A stretch of 64,000 nt of DNA. It comes from an uncultured Kordiimonas sp. (lineage in GTDB: Bacteria > Pseudomonadota > Alphaproteobacteria > Sphingomonadales > Kordiimonadaceae). Positions 49,744 through 58,664 of this stretch are shown in pieces. The position numbers and the translations under genes were made by a program. The stretch lies in the NCBI GenBank assembly GCA_947500295.1, contig CANMRM010000001.1, positions 1,426,001 to 1,490,000 of the forward strand, in the 5' to 3' direction. The notes under the pieces were generated by a model. That model did not search any database, had not been told where the DNA came from, and worked only from the letters and a program-made list of their open reading frames with translations. The number at the start of each line of letters is the position of its first letter. Position 1 is the first letter of the stretch.

Positions 49744-52149
49744 ATGAGCGTGAGTGAAAAATTCGAATCAATGGATTACGGACCTGCCCTGGAAAGTCGC
49801 GCGAAAGCCGACGAATGGCTGGCCTCCCACGATCACCGGTTTGGCCTGTTCATTAATGGTGGCTGGGCGCAACCTGACGACGCCAAAACGTTTGACACCT
49901 ATTCACCTTCAACGGGCGAAAAACTGGCGTCAATCACGGCTGCTCGTCAGGAAGATGTGGATGCAGCGGTTGCTGCGGCGCGCACAGCTCAGGGTGGTTG
50001 GGCGAAAATGGGCGGACATGCACGGGCCCGCTATCTATACGCATTGGCTCGGCTGGTGCAAAAACACTCCCGTGTGCTGTCTGTGCTGGAGTCGCTGGAT
50101 AACGGCAAGCCGATCCGCGAAAGCCGGGATCTGGATATCCCGCTCGTGGCGCGCCATTTTTATCACCACGCAGGTTGGGCGCAGCTCCTCGAGGATGATT
50201 TCCCCGATCACGAAGCCGTTGGCGTCGCCGGGCAGGTCATTCCCTGGAACTTCCCGCTTTTGATGATGGCATGGAAAATTGCCCCGGCGCTTGCGGCGGG
50301 CAATACCGTCGTAATGAAGCCGGCTGAATTTACGTCGCTGACTGCCTTGATGTTTGCTGAGCTGTGTATGGAAGCGGGACTGCCCAAAGGCGTGGTCAAT
50401 ATTGTGACTGGTGCGGGCGATGTCGGCGCGATGGTCGTTGAAGCCGATGTCGATAAAGTTGCCTTCACGGGCTCCACAGGTGTGGGCAAGCTGATCAGGC
50501 GCACACTGGCGGGCACCGGCAAAAAGCTGACGCTGGAGCTGGGCGGCAAATCGCCCTTCATCGTGTTTGAAGACGCAGATCTGGACGGAGCCGTTGAAGG
50601 CATTGTCGATGCCATCTGGTTCAATCAGGGAGAGGTGTGCTGCGCCGGGTCGCGGCTGCTGGTGCAGGAAGGCATTGCAGACAAGTTTTTTGCCAAATTG
50701 AAAACCCGAATGGGAAATTTACGGATCGGCGACAGCCTCGACAAATGCATTGATATCGGCGCTGTGGTGGACAAGGTGCAGCAGGAGCGTATCGAAGCGC
50801 TGGTGAAACAGGGTGCGGATGAAGGCGCCGAGATTTTCCAGGCCAACTGCCCGATGCCGGACAAAGGGTCCTTTTTCCCGCCGACGCTGGTGACAAACGT
50901 CAGCACGGATAACACACTCTTCAAAGAAGAAGTTTTTGGCCCGGTTCTGACCGCGATCACCTTCCGCACGCAAAATGAAGCTGTTGGCCTTGCCAACAAC
51001 ACGCGCTACGGGCTTGCGGGCAGCATTTGGAGCGAGAGCATCAGCCGTGCGCTTGAGGTGGCTCCGGCGCTGAAAGCAGGCATCATCTGGATCAATGGCA
51101 CCAACATGTTTGACGCAGCCGTCGGGTTTGGCGGCTACCGTGAAAGTGGTTTTGGCCGCGAAGGCGGGCGCGAGGGCATGCTTGCATACCTGAAGCCGAA
51201 GTTTGAAAAAACGCTGAAGCCGTGGGCAGCCATGACAGCACCAGCGGACGTCAAGCCGCCAAAAGCTGGCGGCCTGCCGGGCGTGGACCAGACCGCCAAA
51301 ATGTATATCGGCGGCAAGCAGGCGCGCCCTGATGGCGGTGACTCCACCACCATTGCCACCAGCAAAGGGGCGTTTGCAGGCCTTGTGGGTGCAGGCAACT
51401 ACAAGGACATCCGAAACGCAGTTGAAGCCGCTGGCAAAACCAGTGGCTGGGCGAAATCCGCGGGGCATCTGAAAGCGCAAATTCTCTATTATGTCGCCGA
51501 AAACCTTGGCTACCGGGCGGCTGAGTTTGAAAAACGGTTGAGCGAGCTGACAGGGGCGAGCGCAAAAGCCGCTGTGCGCGAGGTGGAGCTTTCCATCGAA
51601 CGGTTGTTCGCGGCTGCTGCTATCGCCGACAAGCATGACGGGCTGGTGCACAGTCCGCCCATCCGCGGCGTGGCGCTGGCGATGAACGAGCCGATTGGCA
51701 CGCTGGGTATTGTTTGCCCAGACGAAGCACCGCTTTTGGCGTTTGTGACGCTCACGGCTTTCGCTATTGCTGCGGGCAATACCACCGTTGTTATCCCGTC
51801 TGAGCGCTATCCACTGCTCGCAACTGACTTTTACCAGATTCTCGAAACCTCGGACGTGCCGGCAGGTGTTGTGAACATCGTGACGGGCGAACGGGACGCG
51901 ATGGCTGTGCCAATGGCAAAGCATTACGGCGTTGATGCACTGTGGTATTTTGGAGACCGTGACGGCTGTGCGACTGTCGAGCGTGAAGCAGCCGAAAACA
52001 TGAAACGCACGTGGCTGAACTATGGCATGGCGTATGATTTTACGAGCAACCAGCAGTTTGCTGCCCGGACCATGATGGAACGTGCGTCTGAAGTGAAGAA
52101 CATCTGGGTGCCGTACGGTGATGCCAACGAAGGCGGCAAAAGCTATTAG
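49744..52149 (+). CDS. Two-domain aldehyde dehydrogenase
   Basis: 801 residues, nearly twice a normal ALDH. Residues 1-500 form a complete enzyme: N169 (IPWNFP), E265 (LELGGKS) and C299 (NQGEVCCAGSR). Residues about 510-801 repeat the NAD-binding half (IYIGGKQARPDGG, GWAKSAGHLKAQILYYVAENL, NEPIGTLGIVCPDEAPLLAF, VVIPSERYPLLATDFYQI, VVNIVTGE) but stop without a second cysteine domain. Such bidomain ALDHs occur next to deoC, where the C-terminal part acts structurally. It oxidises acetaldehyde from deoxyribose breakdown. Last gene of the run from the adenosine deaminase to here. Confidence 0.92.
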   Translation: MSVSEKFESMDYGPALESRAKADEWLASHDHRFGLFINGGWAQPDDAKTFDTYSPSTGEKLASITAARQEDVDAAVAAARTAQGGWAKMGGHARARYLYALARLVQKHSRVLSVLESLDNGKPIRESRDLDIPLVARHFYHHAGWAQLLEDDFPDHEAVGVAGQVIPWNFPLLMMAWKIAPALAAGNTVVMKPAEFTSLTALMFAELCMEAGLPKGVVNIVTGAGDVGAMVVEADVDKVAFTGSTGVGKLIRRTLAGTGKKLTLELGGKSPFIVFEDADLDGAVEGIVDAIWFNQGEVCCAGSRLLVQEGIADKFFAKLKTRMGNLRIGDSLDKCIDIGAVVDKVQQERIEALVKQGADEGAEIFQANCPMPDKGSFFPPTLVTNVSTDNTLFKEEVFGPVLTAITFRTQNEAVGLANNTRYGLAGSIWSESISRALEVAPALKAGIIWINGTNMFDAAVGFGGYRESGFGREGGREGMLAYLKPKFEKTLKPWAAMTAPADVKPPKAGGLPGVDQTAKMYIGGKQARPDGGDSTTIATSKGAFAGLVGAGNYKDIRNAVEAAGKTSGWAKSAGHLKAQILYYVAENLGYRAAEFEKRLSELTGASAKAAVREVELSIERLFAAAAIADKHDGLVHSPPIRGVALAMNEPIGTLGIVCPDEAPLLAFVTLTAFAIAAGNTTVVIPSERYPLLATDFYQILETSDVPAGVVNIVTGERDAMAVPMAKHYGVDALWYFGDRDGCATVEREAAENMKRTWLNYGMAYDFTSNQQFAARTMMERASEVKNIWVPYGDANEGGKSY

Positions 52150-52176
52150 CCACCTTTCGCCTTACCGGGAATAAGT

Positions 52177-52641
52177 CTATTTGCGTTCCTTGCCGTCGGG
52201 CCAGGTCTGCCAGATGACATTGTAGATTTTCCAGTCGCCGTCGATTTTCGCCATATGCATATAGTCGATGCCCCATACGGCCTCGATTCGGACGCTCGCA
52301 ATCTTGTCGAGCTGATCCAGAATTTCGACCTTCCGATAGGCGTCCGCAGGTAATTGCTCTCCTTCTGCGTAACCCGGGGCAAAGTCTTTGGCGCTTTCCT
52401 TGGTCATATACCAGGGACCCTGATAGGGGCCTTCGGCGGCGCGGCGCCCCCATCCCAGTTTTTTGAGCTCCGGCGATAAAGCGCGCTCCAGGCGGTCAGG
52501 GTTGCCCTGATAAAAGCCAAGGATATAGTCCATGGCAGCCGCCTCAATAGCGGCCGTATCTTCACTGGATTGCGCAGATGCAGGCGCAAAGGCGAGCAAC
52601 AGGGCGAGGCCGAAGCCCAGCACTTTGGTGTGAAACGTCAT
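52177..52641 (-). CDS. Exported NTF2-like (putative lumazine-binding) protein
   Basis: 154 residues. Signal peptide LGFGLALLLAFAPASAQ. The mature part is NTF2-like: IEAAAMDYILGFYQGNPDRLERALSPEL, then a conserved strand end MHMAKIDGDWKIYNVIWQTWP, which fits the Lumazine_bd_2/NTF2 group. It may be a small-molecule-binding or pseudo-enzyme protein in the periplasm. It is convergent with the aldehyde dehydrogenase, 74 bases downstream of the PNP gene on the same strand; membership in the salvage operon is uncertain. Confidence 0.78.
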   Translation of the reverse strand: MTFHTKVLGFGLALLLAFAPASAQSSEDTAAIEAAAMDYILGFYQGNPDRLERALSPELKKLGWGRRAAEGPYQGPWYMTKESAKDFAPGYAEGEQLPADAYRKVEILDQLDKIASVRIEAVWGIDYMHMAKIDGDWKIYNVIWQTWPDGKERK

Positions 52642-52715
52642 GGTGTGCTCCTCTGGTGTCGTGAGGGTAAAAGCTTACCTGAAACAACAGAAAGAGTCGA
52701 TTTGGCCGGGTTTTA

Positions 52716-53537
52716 CTAGGCTGCTTGTCCGATGAAGGCCCGCAGGAGCTTTTCCAGATTGACCGCTGCAATCGCGCCAAACTCCATGGTTTCATCATGC
52801 GTGAGTTCTTCACCCGTCATGCCCGCAGCATAGTTGGTGATCGAACTGATGCCACAGACCCGCATGCCGACATGGCGCGCCGTCAGGCACTCCGGTACTG
52901 TGGACATGCCAACAGCATCTGCTCCCATCACCCGAAACGCCTGGATTTCGGCCGGGGTCTCGAAGTTGGGGCCCTTGGCCATCAGGTAGGTGCCTTCGTG
53001 CAGGTCGATCCCGAGACCTTTTGCACAGTCTTTCAGAGTGCTTGTCAGGTTTTTGTCCCAAGCCGACGTTACGTCAGGGAAACGCGGGCCGAACCGGTCA
53101 TCATTGATGCCGACAAGCGGGTTGATGCCAGAGAAATTGATGTGGTCTGTGATGGCGACAAGGCTGCCGGGGCCGGCTTTTTCCATCAGGCTGCCAGCCG
53201 CGTTGGTGAGCACCAGGATTTCGACACCCAGCGCCCACAAAACACGCGTTGAAAAAGCAAGTTTTTCAGGGGCGTGGCCTTCATAGGCGTGGGCACGGCC
53301 CTGCATGCAGATGACCGGCTTGCCTTCAAGCTTGCCAATATGCATGTGCCCTGCATGCCCTTCGACCGTGGGCTCTGGGAAATGGGGCAGGTCGAGATAG
53401 GAGAAGACCGTTGAATCCTCAATCGCATCCGCCATGCTGTTGAGTCCACTGCCAAGCACCAACGCCATTTTTGGCATCTCGTCCTCGAAGCGTTCGCGGA
53501 TGTAATTTGCGCATTCCTGAACCTGTTCAAAGCTCAT
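52716..53537 (-). CDS. punA: Purine-nucleoside phosphorylase (trimeric, PNP-I type)
   Basis: 273 residues, the trimeric PNP class. LVLGSGLN (phosphate loop), VEGHAGHMHIGKLEGKPV, MQGRAHAYEG, LVLTNAAGSL, the purine pocket GPNFETPAEIQAFRVMGADAVGMSTVPE and ITNYAAG. It phosphorolyses (deoxy)inosine and (deoxy)guanosine to base and (deoxy)ribose-1-phosphate. Third gene of the upp-hpt-punA operon; its product bases go to the PRTase upstream and its sugar phosphates to DeoB/DeoC. Confidence 0.94.
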   Translation of the reverse strand: MSFEQVQECANYIRERFEDEMPKMALVLGSGLNSMADAIEDSTVFSYLDLPHFPEPTVEGHAGHMHIGKLEGKPVICMQGRAHAYEGHAPEKLAFSTRVLWALGVEILVLTNAAGSLMEKAGPGSLVAITDHINFSGINPLVGINDDRFGPRFPDVTSAWDKNLTSTLKDCAKGLGIDLHEGTYLMAKGPNFETPAEIQAFRVMGADAVGMSTVPECLTARHVGMRVCGISSITNYAAGMTGEELTHDETMEFGAIAAVNLEKLLRAFIGQAA

Positions 53538-53558
53538 GATGGCTTCTCCTTGTAATTT

Positions 53559-54113
53559 CTATATCTCGATCTCGGGCAGATCGAGCCCTTTGTGTTCCTT
53601 GATTTCTTCGAGAGACATGTCCGAGAGCTCGTGCGGGAACACAAGCCAGTCATCGGTTTCATGGCAATAGAAATCAGGCTCCAGATTGGTCACATTGCGG
53701 GTCGGCTTGAAGTAAACCGTGGCAATCTTGATCACATCCGGCGTATTGCGGCGGCATTTTGCCTTCAGGTGATCGATGGTTGCTGCAATGGAGCGGCCAC
53801 TATCGAACACATCGTCAACGATCAGCAGGCTGTCTTCGGCGTTAATGTTGTTCACGATATACTCGAGCCCGTGAACCTTCACTTCCTTCTGCTGCTGCAT
53901 GCCGATGTAGCTGGAGGTCCGGATGGCGATATGGTCTGTGTCAACGCCGTAATAGTCGAGAATTTCCTGCACGGCGATGCCTGTCGGGGTGCCGCCGCGC
54001 CAAACGCCAACGATGAATTTCGGGCGAAAACCGCTCTGGAGAATCTTGACACCCAGCGCGAACGAATCGTCCAGCAACTCCTGGGCAGTGACATATTTTT
54101 TAGCAACGCTCAT
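53559..54113 (-). CDS. hpt: Hypoxanthine-type phosphoribosyltransferase
   Basis: 184 residues with the PRPP loop LLIVDDVFDSGRSI and the flexible-loop/N-terminal FIVGVWRGGTPTGIAVQEIL. The C-terminal CHETDDWLVFPHEL resembles the purine-contact region. It converts a purine base (hypoxanthine or xanthine/guanine) plus PRPP into the nucleotide. The fold matches archaeal and alphaproteobacterial HPRT-like enzymes rather than E. coli Hpt, so the base preference is uncertain. It lies 5 bases after upp and 21 bases before punA. Confidence 0.86.
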   Translation of the reverse strand: MSVAKKYVTAQELLDDSFALGVKILQSGFRPKFIVGVWRGGTPTGIAVQEILDYYGVDTDHIAIRTSSYIGMQQQKEVKVHGLEYIVNNINAEDSLLIVDDVFDSGRSIAATIDHLKAKCRRNTPDVIKIATVYFKPTRNVTNLEPDFYCHETDDWLVFPHELSDMSLEEIKEHKGLDLPEIEI

Positions 54114-54118
54114 TATTA

Positions 54119-54757
54119 TTAGGCCCCCTTGGTTCCAAACAGTCTGTCGCCGGCATCCCCAAGTCCCGGCACGATATAGGCTTTGTCATTCAGATGATCA
54201 TCAATTGATGCGGTTACCACAGGCACATCGGGGTGTGCTTTGGTAAATGTTTCTATACCTTCCGGCGCTGCGAGCAGGCAAACGAAGCGAAGGTCGGTTG
54301 CGCCTGCGTCCTTCATTTCCTGGACCGCCCGCACAGCAGAATGGCCGGTGGCCAACATTGGATCGAGGACCACATTCAGGCGATTCGAAATATCTTTCGG
54401 TACCTTGAAAAAATACTTGGTTGGCTGCAGCGTTTCTTCGTCCCGAGCGAGGCCAATCTGGCCAACGCGCGCTGAGGGTACCAGCTCCAGCATGGGGCCC
54501 AGCAGTCCGTCACCGGCACGAAGCACGGAAATGAATGTCAGTTTTTTGCCGGCAAGCACAGGTGCTTCCGTTGGGCACACGGGGGTTTCAATCTGGATTT
54601 TTCCGATCGGCAGGTCCCGCAGGGCCTCGTAACCCAGAAACAGGCCTATTTCCCGCAAGAGCTTTCTGAACTCGGCGGTGCTTGCTTCCTTGCGCCTCAA
54701 AAGTGTCAACTTGTGCTGAACCAGCGGATGGTCAACAACGGTAACCGAAGTCGTCAT
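54119..54757 (-). CDS. upp: Uracil phosphoribosyltransferase
   Basis: 212 residues. [21 protein letters not shown] is the classic UPRT N-terminus. [35 protein letters not shown] and the PRPP loop [14 protein letters not shown] follow, with the uracil-binding [12 protein letters not shown] at the end. It makes UMP from uracil and PRPP. First gene of the upp-hpt-punA operon, divergent from the nucleoside ABC importer across a gap with a perfect inverted repeat. Confidence 0.96.
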   Translation of the reverse strand: MTTSVTVVDHPLVQHKLTLLRRKEASTAEFRKLLREIGLFLGYEALRDLPIGKIQIETPVCPTEAPVLAGKKLTFISVLRAGDGLLGPMLELVPSARVGQIGLARDEETLQPTKYFFKVPKDISNRLNVVLDPMLATGHSAVRAVQEMKDAGATDLRFVCLLAAPEGIETFTKAHPDVPVVTASIDDHLNDKAYIVPGLGDAGDRLFGTKGA

Positions 54758-54811
54758 TCAAACATTCCCCCTTGAGATGCCCTGAACCTGAGATGATGCT
54801 GGCCTTAGATA

Positions 54812-54855
54812 GACATTTTGGAACGGACTGTCGACCGAATCCTGACCAAAATGTC
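54812..54855. promoter_or_regulatory. 10-bp perfect inverted repeat between the upp and importer operons
   Basis: GACATTTTGG (54812-54821) and CCAAAATGTC (54846-54855) are exact reverse complements, 24 bases apart. A possible minus-strand promoter (TCGACA about 54834-54829, TATCTA about 54811-54806) overlaps the left arm, and TTGACC (54864-54869) on the plus strand flanks the right arm. A dimeric or looped repressor that senses nucleosides could control both operons from here. No such regulator is encoded in the window. Confidence 0.55.
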
Positions 54856-54961
54856 AAAAATGGTTGACCTGCTCTAAATGCTCTGGTTCCCTTGCGCCCG
54901 CCCTCCTGTTCGATGCATAAAGGAGCATAGGCATTTTTCCGCCAATAGGGAGCAAAAATTC

Positions 54962-55963
54962 GTGAAATATTTATTCGTAAGGATGCTTGCGCTCATGGCG
55001 CTGTTTGTTGTGCCTGCATCTCTTGCTTCCGGGCAGAACTTCAGGCCTGTGCTTCTCTATGATATCGGCGGCAAGTTTGACAAATCCTTCAATGAAGCAG
55101 CATTTCGGGGAGCCGAGCGTTTTGCTCAGGAAACCGGGATCGATTTTCGTGATTTTGAACCCAATAGCGAAACCCAGTATGAACAGGCACTCAAGCGATT
55201 CGCGCGCCGGGGTGCAGACCTTGTGGTGGCGGTTGGTGTCGGATACTCCGTGGCTTTGCGCAATGTGGCAGAACGCTATCCTGATGTTAAATTCACGGTC
55301 ATCGACGCGGTTATTGACCTGCCGAACGTGCAATCCATAACCTTCAAGGAAAATGAAGGTTCCTTCCTTGTCGGCATGATTGCGGGCATGGCAACCCAAA
55401 GCGGCAAGGTTGGTTTCATAGGCGGTATGGATATCCCGCTTATTCGTCGTTTTCAGGTTGGGTATGCGCAAGGTGTGCGTCATGTGCGCGGTGACGTTGA
55501 ATTTATCGACAACTATGTTGGCACAACACCGTCTGCCTGGAATGACCCCATTAAAGCGGCAGAAATGGCCAAATCCCAATATGCGCGGGGCGTAGACATT
55601 ATCTTCTCCGCGGCGGGCCCTTCCGGGCTTGGCGTCATTAACGCGGCGAAAGATTCGGGCGCACTAGCCATTGGTGTGGACAGTAACCAGAACCACGTGC
55701 AGCCCGGGTTTGTTTTGACCAGCATGCTGAAGCGCGTTGACCTTGCGGTTGAACGGGCGATGCAGCAAGCGCAAAGCGGTACGTGGCAGGCGGGGCATTA
55801 TGTGCTGGGCCTGCCGGAGGGCGGCGTTGACTATGCGATGGATGAGCATAATGCGGCGCTTATTTCTGATGAAATGCGTCAAAAGCTTGAGGACGCACGA
55901 GCTAAGATCATCTCCGGGGAGATCGTTGTTGCAGATGTGGACGGCGGCAACGAAGGACATTAG
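54962..55963 (+). CDS. BMP-family nucleoside-binding protein of an ABC importer
   Basis: 333 residues from GTG 54962 (AGGGAG upstream), which gives a normal signal peptide (YLFVRMLALMALFVVPASLASG). BMP/Med family features: YDIGGKFDKSFNEAAFRGAERFA, NSETQYEQALKRFARRGADLVVAVG, NVQSITFKENEGSFLVGMIAG, GFIGGMDIPLIRRF and GVDSNQNHVQPG. It binds purine or pyrimidine nucleosides in the periplasm and delivers them to the permeases. First gene of the importer-catabolism operon that runs to deoB. Confidence 0.93.
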   Translation: MKYLFVRMLALMALFVVPASLASGQNFRPVLLYDIGGKFDKSFNEAAFRGAERFAQETGIDFRDFEPNSETQYEQALKRFARRGADLVVAVGVGYSVALRNVAERYPDVKFTVIDAVIDLPNVQSITFKENEGSFLVGMIAGMATQSGKVGFIGGMDIPLIRRFQVGYAQGVRHVRGDVEFIDNYVGTTPSAWNDPIKAAEMAKSQYARGVDIIFSAAGPSGLGVINAAKDSGALAIGVDSNQNHVQPGFVLTSMLKRVDLAVERAMQQAQSGTWQAGHYVLGLPEGGVDYAMDEHNAALISDEMRQKLEDARAKIISGEIVVADVDGGNEGH

Positions 55964-56007
55964 TCCAAACAAACAGTAACGGTTGCTTCTAGGCGGGAAA
56001 AAGCAGC

Positions 56008-57561
56008 ATGGGTGTCGTACCAGCCATCGAAACCAGAGAGCTATGCAAGCGGTTTGGTGCCGTGCAGGCCAATGACCGCATTTCGCTGTCTGTTGAACAG
56101 GGTTCCGTGCATGGCATTGTCGGCGAAAATGGCGCAGGCAAGTCCACGCTGCTCAAAATGCTGTTTGGCTTCTATCAGCCCAACAGCGGTGATTTGCTGG
56201 TGAACGGCGAAAAGCTGAAGCTGGACAGCCCATCAGACGCAATGGCCGCCGGGATAGCGATGGTGCATCAGCATTTCATGCTGGTGGAACCTTTTACTGT
56301 GCTGGAAAACATCATTCTCGGTGCCGAAGGGCAGCCGATGCTTGATCACGCCATGTCGGATGCCAAGGCAAAGCTGATTGGCCTTGAGCAACAGTTTGGT
56401 TTTGACCTGCCGCTCGACACCGAAGTCAGCAAACTCTCTGTCGGTGAGCGCCAGCGGGTGGAGATACTGAAAGCGTTGTTCAGGGGCGCGGATATCCTGA
56501 TTCTCGATGAGCCCACTGCTGTCCTGACGCCGCAGGAATGTGACCAGCTGTTTGACCTGATCGGGCTGCTCAAAAGCCGTGGTAAAACAGTGCTTTTTGT
56601 AACGCACAAATTACATGAAATTATGGCCATCACGGACGATGTTACGGTCATTCGTGCGGGCAAGGTGGTCTTGCGCACTACAACGAAAGACACATCCCCA
56701 GACGCGCTTGCCGAGGCCATGGTCGGGGCCAAAATCAACCGTGCTGTCGAGCGGGCAGGGGTCGATCATGGTGCGCCCCGTTTGAGGGTGGAGGCGATTT
56801 CCGCCAAATCCGACCATGGGTACCAGGCACTCAAAGATGTTTCATTTGAGCTTTACGATGGTGAAGTGCTGGGTGTCGCCGGCGTGGCCGGCAATGGCCA
56901 AACCGAACTATTGGAAGCGCTTGCCGGCCTCAGGCAGGTCAGTGCGGGAGTTGTTCACTTAGCTGGTGAACACGTGAATTCACCACAAAAGTTGACGGAT
57001 CCCATTGCCCTGCGCAGAGCCGGATTGGCGCATGTTGCGGAAGACAGGTTGAAGGCTGGCGTTGTTGCGTCCATGACGGCGACCGAAAATGCCATATTAG
57101 GCTACCAGAGAGAAAAAGATTTTTGTGAAAATGGGTTGCTGAAGCTTGGGGCCATAAGCGAAACAGCCAACAGATACTTTGAAAGCCAGGACGTGCGCCC
57201 GCGCGACTCCTCCTTACCGGTTGCGTCTTTCTCGGGAGGCAATCAGCAAAAGCTTGTTATCGCTAGGGAAATTGCCCGCGACCCTCAGACCCTGATTATT
57301 GGTCAACCCACACGGGGCGTCGATATTGGGGCCGTTACAAAAATACATGATCAGATAACCGAACTGAGAAATGCAGGCAAAGCAGTGCTTGTCGTTTCGG
57401 CGGACCTTGATGAGCTGATGGCAATCAGCGACAGAATTCTGGTGATGTGTGAAGGCGAGATAACCGGGATTGTACCCATCAACGAAGCGGATGAGTGTTC
57501 ACTCGGTCTCATGATGGCGGGTGCCGCGCCGTCGGATGAACGGCAAGGAAGCGGGGCATGA
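56008..57561 (+). CDS. Nucleoside ABC importer, double ATP-binding subunit
   Basis: 517 residues with two nucleotide-binding domains (MglA/RbsA type). The first has Walker A GENGAGKST, signature LSVGERQRVEI, Walker B ILILDEPTAVLTPQE and VTHKLHE. The second has a degenerate P-loop (GVAGNGQTE), FSGGNQQKLVIAREI and a Walker B region with GQPTRGVD. It energises nucleoside uptake with the BMP protein and two permeases. Its last codons overlap the first permease gene by 4 bases. Confidence 0.94.
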   Translation: MGVVPAIETRELCKRFGAVQANDRISLSVEQGSVHGIVGENGAGKSTLLKMLFGFYQPNSGDLLVNGEKLKLDSPSDAMAAGIAMVHQHFMLVEPFTVLENIILGAEGQPMLDHAMSDAKAKLIGLEQQFGFDLPLDTEVSKLSVGERQRVEILKALFRGADILILDEPTAVLTPQECDQLFDLIGLLKSRGKTVLFVTHKLHEIMAITDDVTVIRAGKVVLRTTTKDTSPDALAEAMVGAKINRAVERAGVDHGAPRLRVEAISAKSDHGYQALKDVSFELYDGEVLGVAGVAGNGQTELLEALAGLRQVSAGVVHLAGEHVNSPQKLTDPIALRRAGLAHVAEDRLKAGVVASMTATENAILGYQREKDFCENGLLKLGAISETANRYFESQDVRPRDSSLPVASFSGGNQQKLVIAREIARDPQTLIIGQPTRGVDIGAVTKIHDQITELRNAGKAVLVVSADLDELMAISDRILVMCEGEITGIVPINEADECSLGLMMAGAAPSDERQGSGA

Positions 57562-58664
57562 GCGCGCCGACAAAAATGCCGGGCGCTGTGGAAGCCGTTT
57601 TAATGCCTTTTCTCAATATTCTTGTGGCGTTGCTGGTTTCGGGCTTTGTGGTTTGGTCGTTGGGGGAAGACCCGTTTTTTGCCCTCAGCTTGTTGATCGA
57701 AGGCGCTTTTGGCTACGAAGAAGCCATTGGATACACATTTTATTACGCCACCAACTTCATTTTTACGGGGCTTGCCGTATCTGTCGCCTTTCATGCCGGG
57801 CACTTTAACATCGGCGGTGAGGGGCAGGCGATGCTGGGCGGTCTTGGTCTTACGCTCGCTGTTTTCTGGCTGGGCAACACGGCGCCGCTGCTGTCGGTTC
57901 TGATTGCCATCCTTGGTGCGGCCGTGTTCGGGGCTGGCTGGGCGCTTATTCCGGCCTGGCTGCAGGCGTACCGCGGCAGCCACATCGTAATCACCACCAT
58001 CATGTTCAATTTTATAGCCTCCGCACTGTTGGCCTATCTGCTTGTGGGACCATTGCAGCGCCCGGGCGGCCAAATGCCGGAAAGCAGCGATTTTCCGGAC
58101 GGTGTTGGTTTGATGCAGTTCCACGAAGTGCTTGCGGCATTCGGTGTAAACTTTGAGCAAAGTCCGCTTAATGTTTCTTTCCTGATCGCTTTGCTGGCTG
58201 CTTTGGCTGTCTGGTTTATGCTGACACGCACGCGCTTCGGATATGAAATGCGTGTCGCCGGTAAAAACGTGCATGCGGCAGCTTATGCGGGCGTATCGGT
58301 GCCCCGGGTTACCGTAATAGCCTTGATGATGTCAGGCGCGCTCGCGGGCATGATGGGATTGAACGAGCTTTTGGGTGAACAACTCAGGCTCATTGGTAAC
58401 TTCACGCTTGGGTACGGGTTTGTCGGAATTGCCGTGGCATTCATGGGGCGCAACCATCCGCTTGGTATTGTGCTTGCGGCGATCCTTTTTGGTGTTCTCT
58501 ACCAGGGCGGCGCGGAGCTAGCCTTTGAAATGCCCAACATCACGCGCGATCTGATTGTCGTCATCCAGGGTCTCGTCATCCTGTTTGCCGGTGCAATGCC
58601 GCATCTGCTGCGCCGCCCCGTTGCCGGTCTTTTTGCCCGCCTTCGGGTCAAGGGGGCCGCGTAA
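57558..58664 (+). CDS. Nucleoside ABC importer permease 1
   Basis: 368 residues with about ten helices. BPD_transp_2 features are FTGLAVSVAFHAGHFNIGGEGQAMLGG, GSHIVITTIMFNFIASALLAYLLVGPLQRPGG, RTRFGYEMRVAGKNVHAAAYAGVSVPR and GFVGIAVAFMGRNHPLGIVLAAILFGVLYQGG. It corresponds to the larger permease of BMP-type importers (NupP/BmpF-like). The start overlaps the ATPase gene (ATGA) and the end shares one base with the next permease (TAATG). Confidence 0.94.
   Translation: MSAPTKMPGAVEAVLMPFLNILVALLVSGFVVWSLGEDPFFALSLLIEGAFGYEEAIGYTFYYATNFIFTGLAVSVAFHAGHFNIGGEGQAMLGGLGLTLAVFWLGNTAPLLSVLIAILGAAVFGAGWALIPAWLQAYRGSHIVITTIMFNFIASALLAYLLVGPLQRPGGQMPESSDFPDGVGLMQFHEVLAAFGVNFEQSPLNVSFLIALLAALAVWFMLTRTRFGYEMRVAGKNVHAAAYAGVSVPRVTVIALMMSGALAGMMGLNELLGEQLRLIGNFTLGYGFVGIAVAFMGRNHPLGIVLAAILFGVLYQGGAELAFEMPNITRDLIVVIQGLVILFAGAMPHLLRRPVAGLFARLRVKGAA

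Noticed and set aside
50719-51924. Open frame of 401 codons on the minus strand
   Set aside because: Antisense to the two-domain aldehyde dehydrogenase, whose catalytic residues prove the plus-strand frame; His/Arg-rich composition is typical of a shadow.
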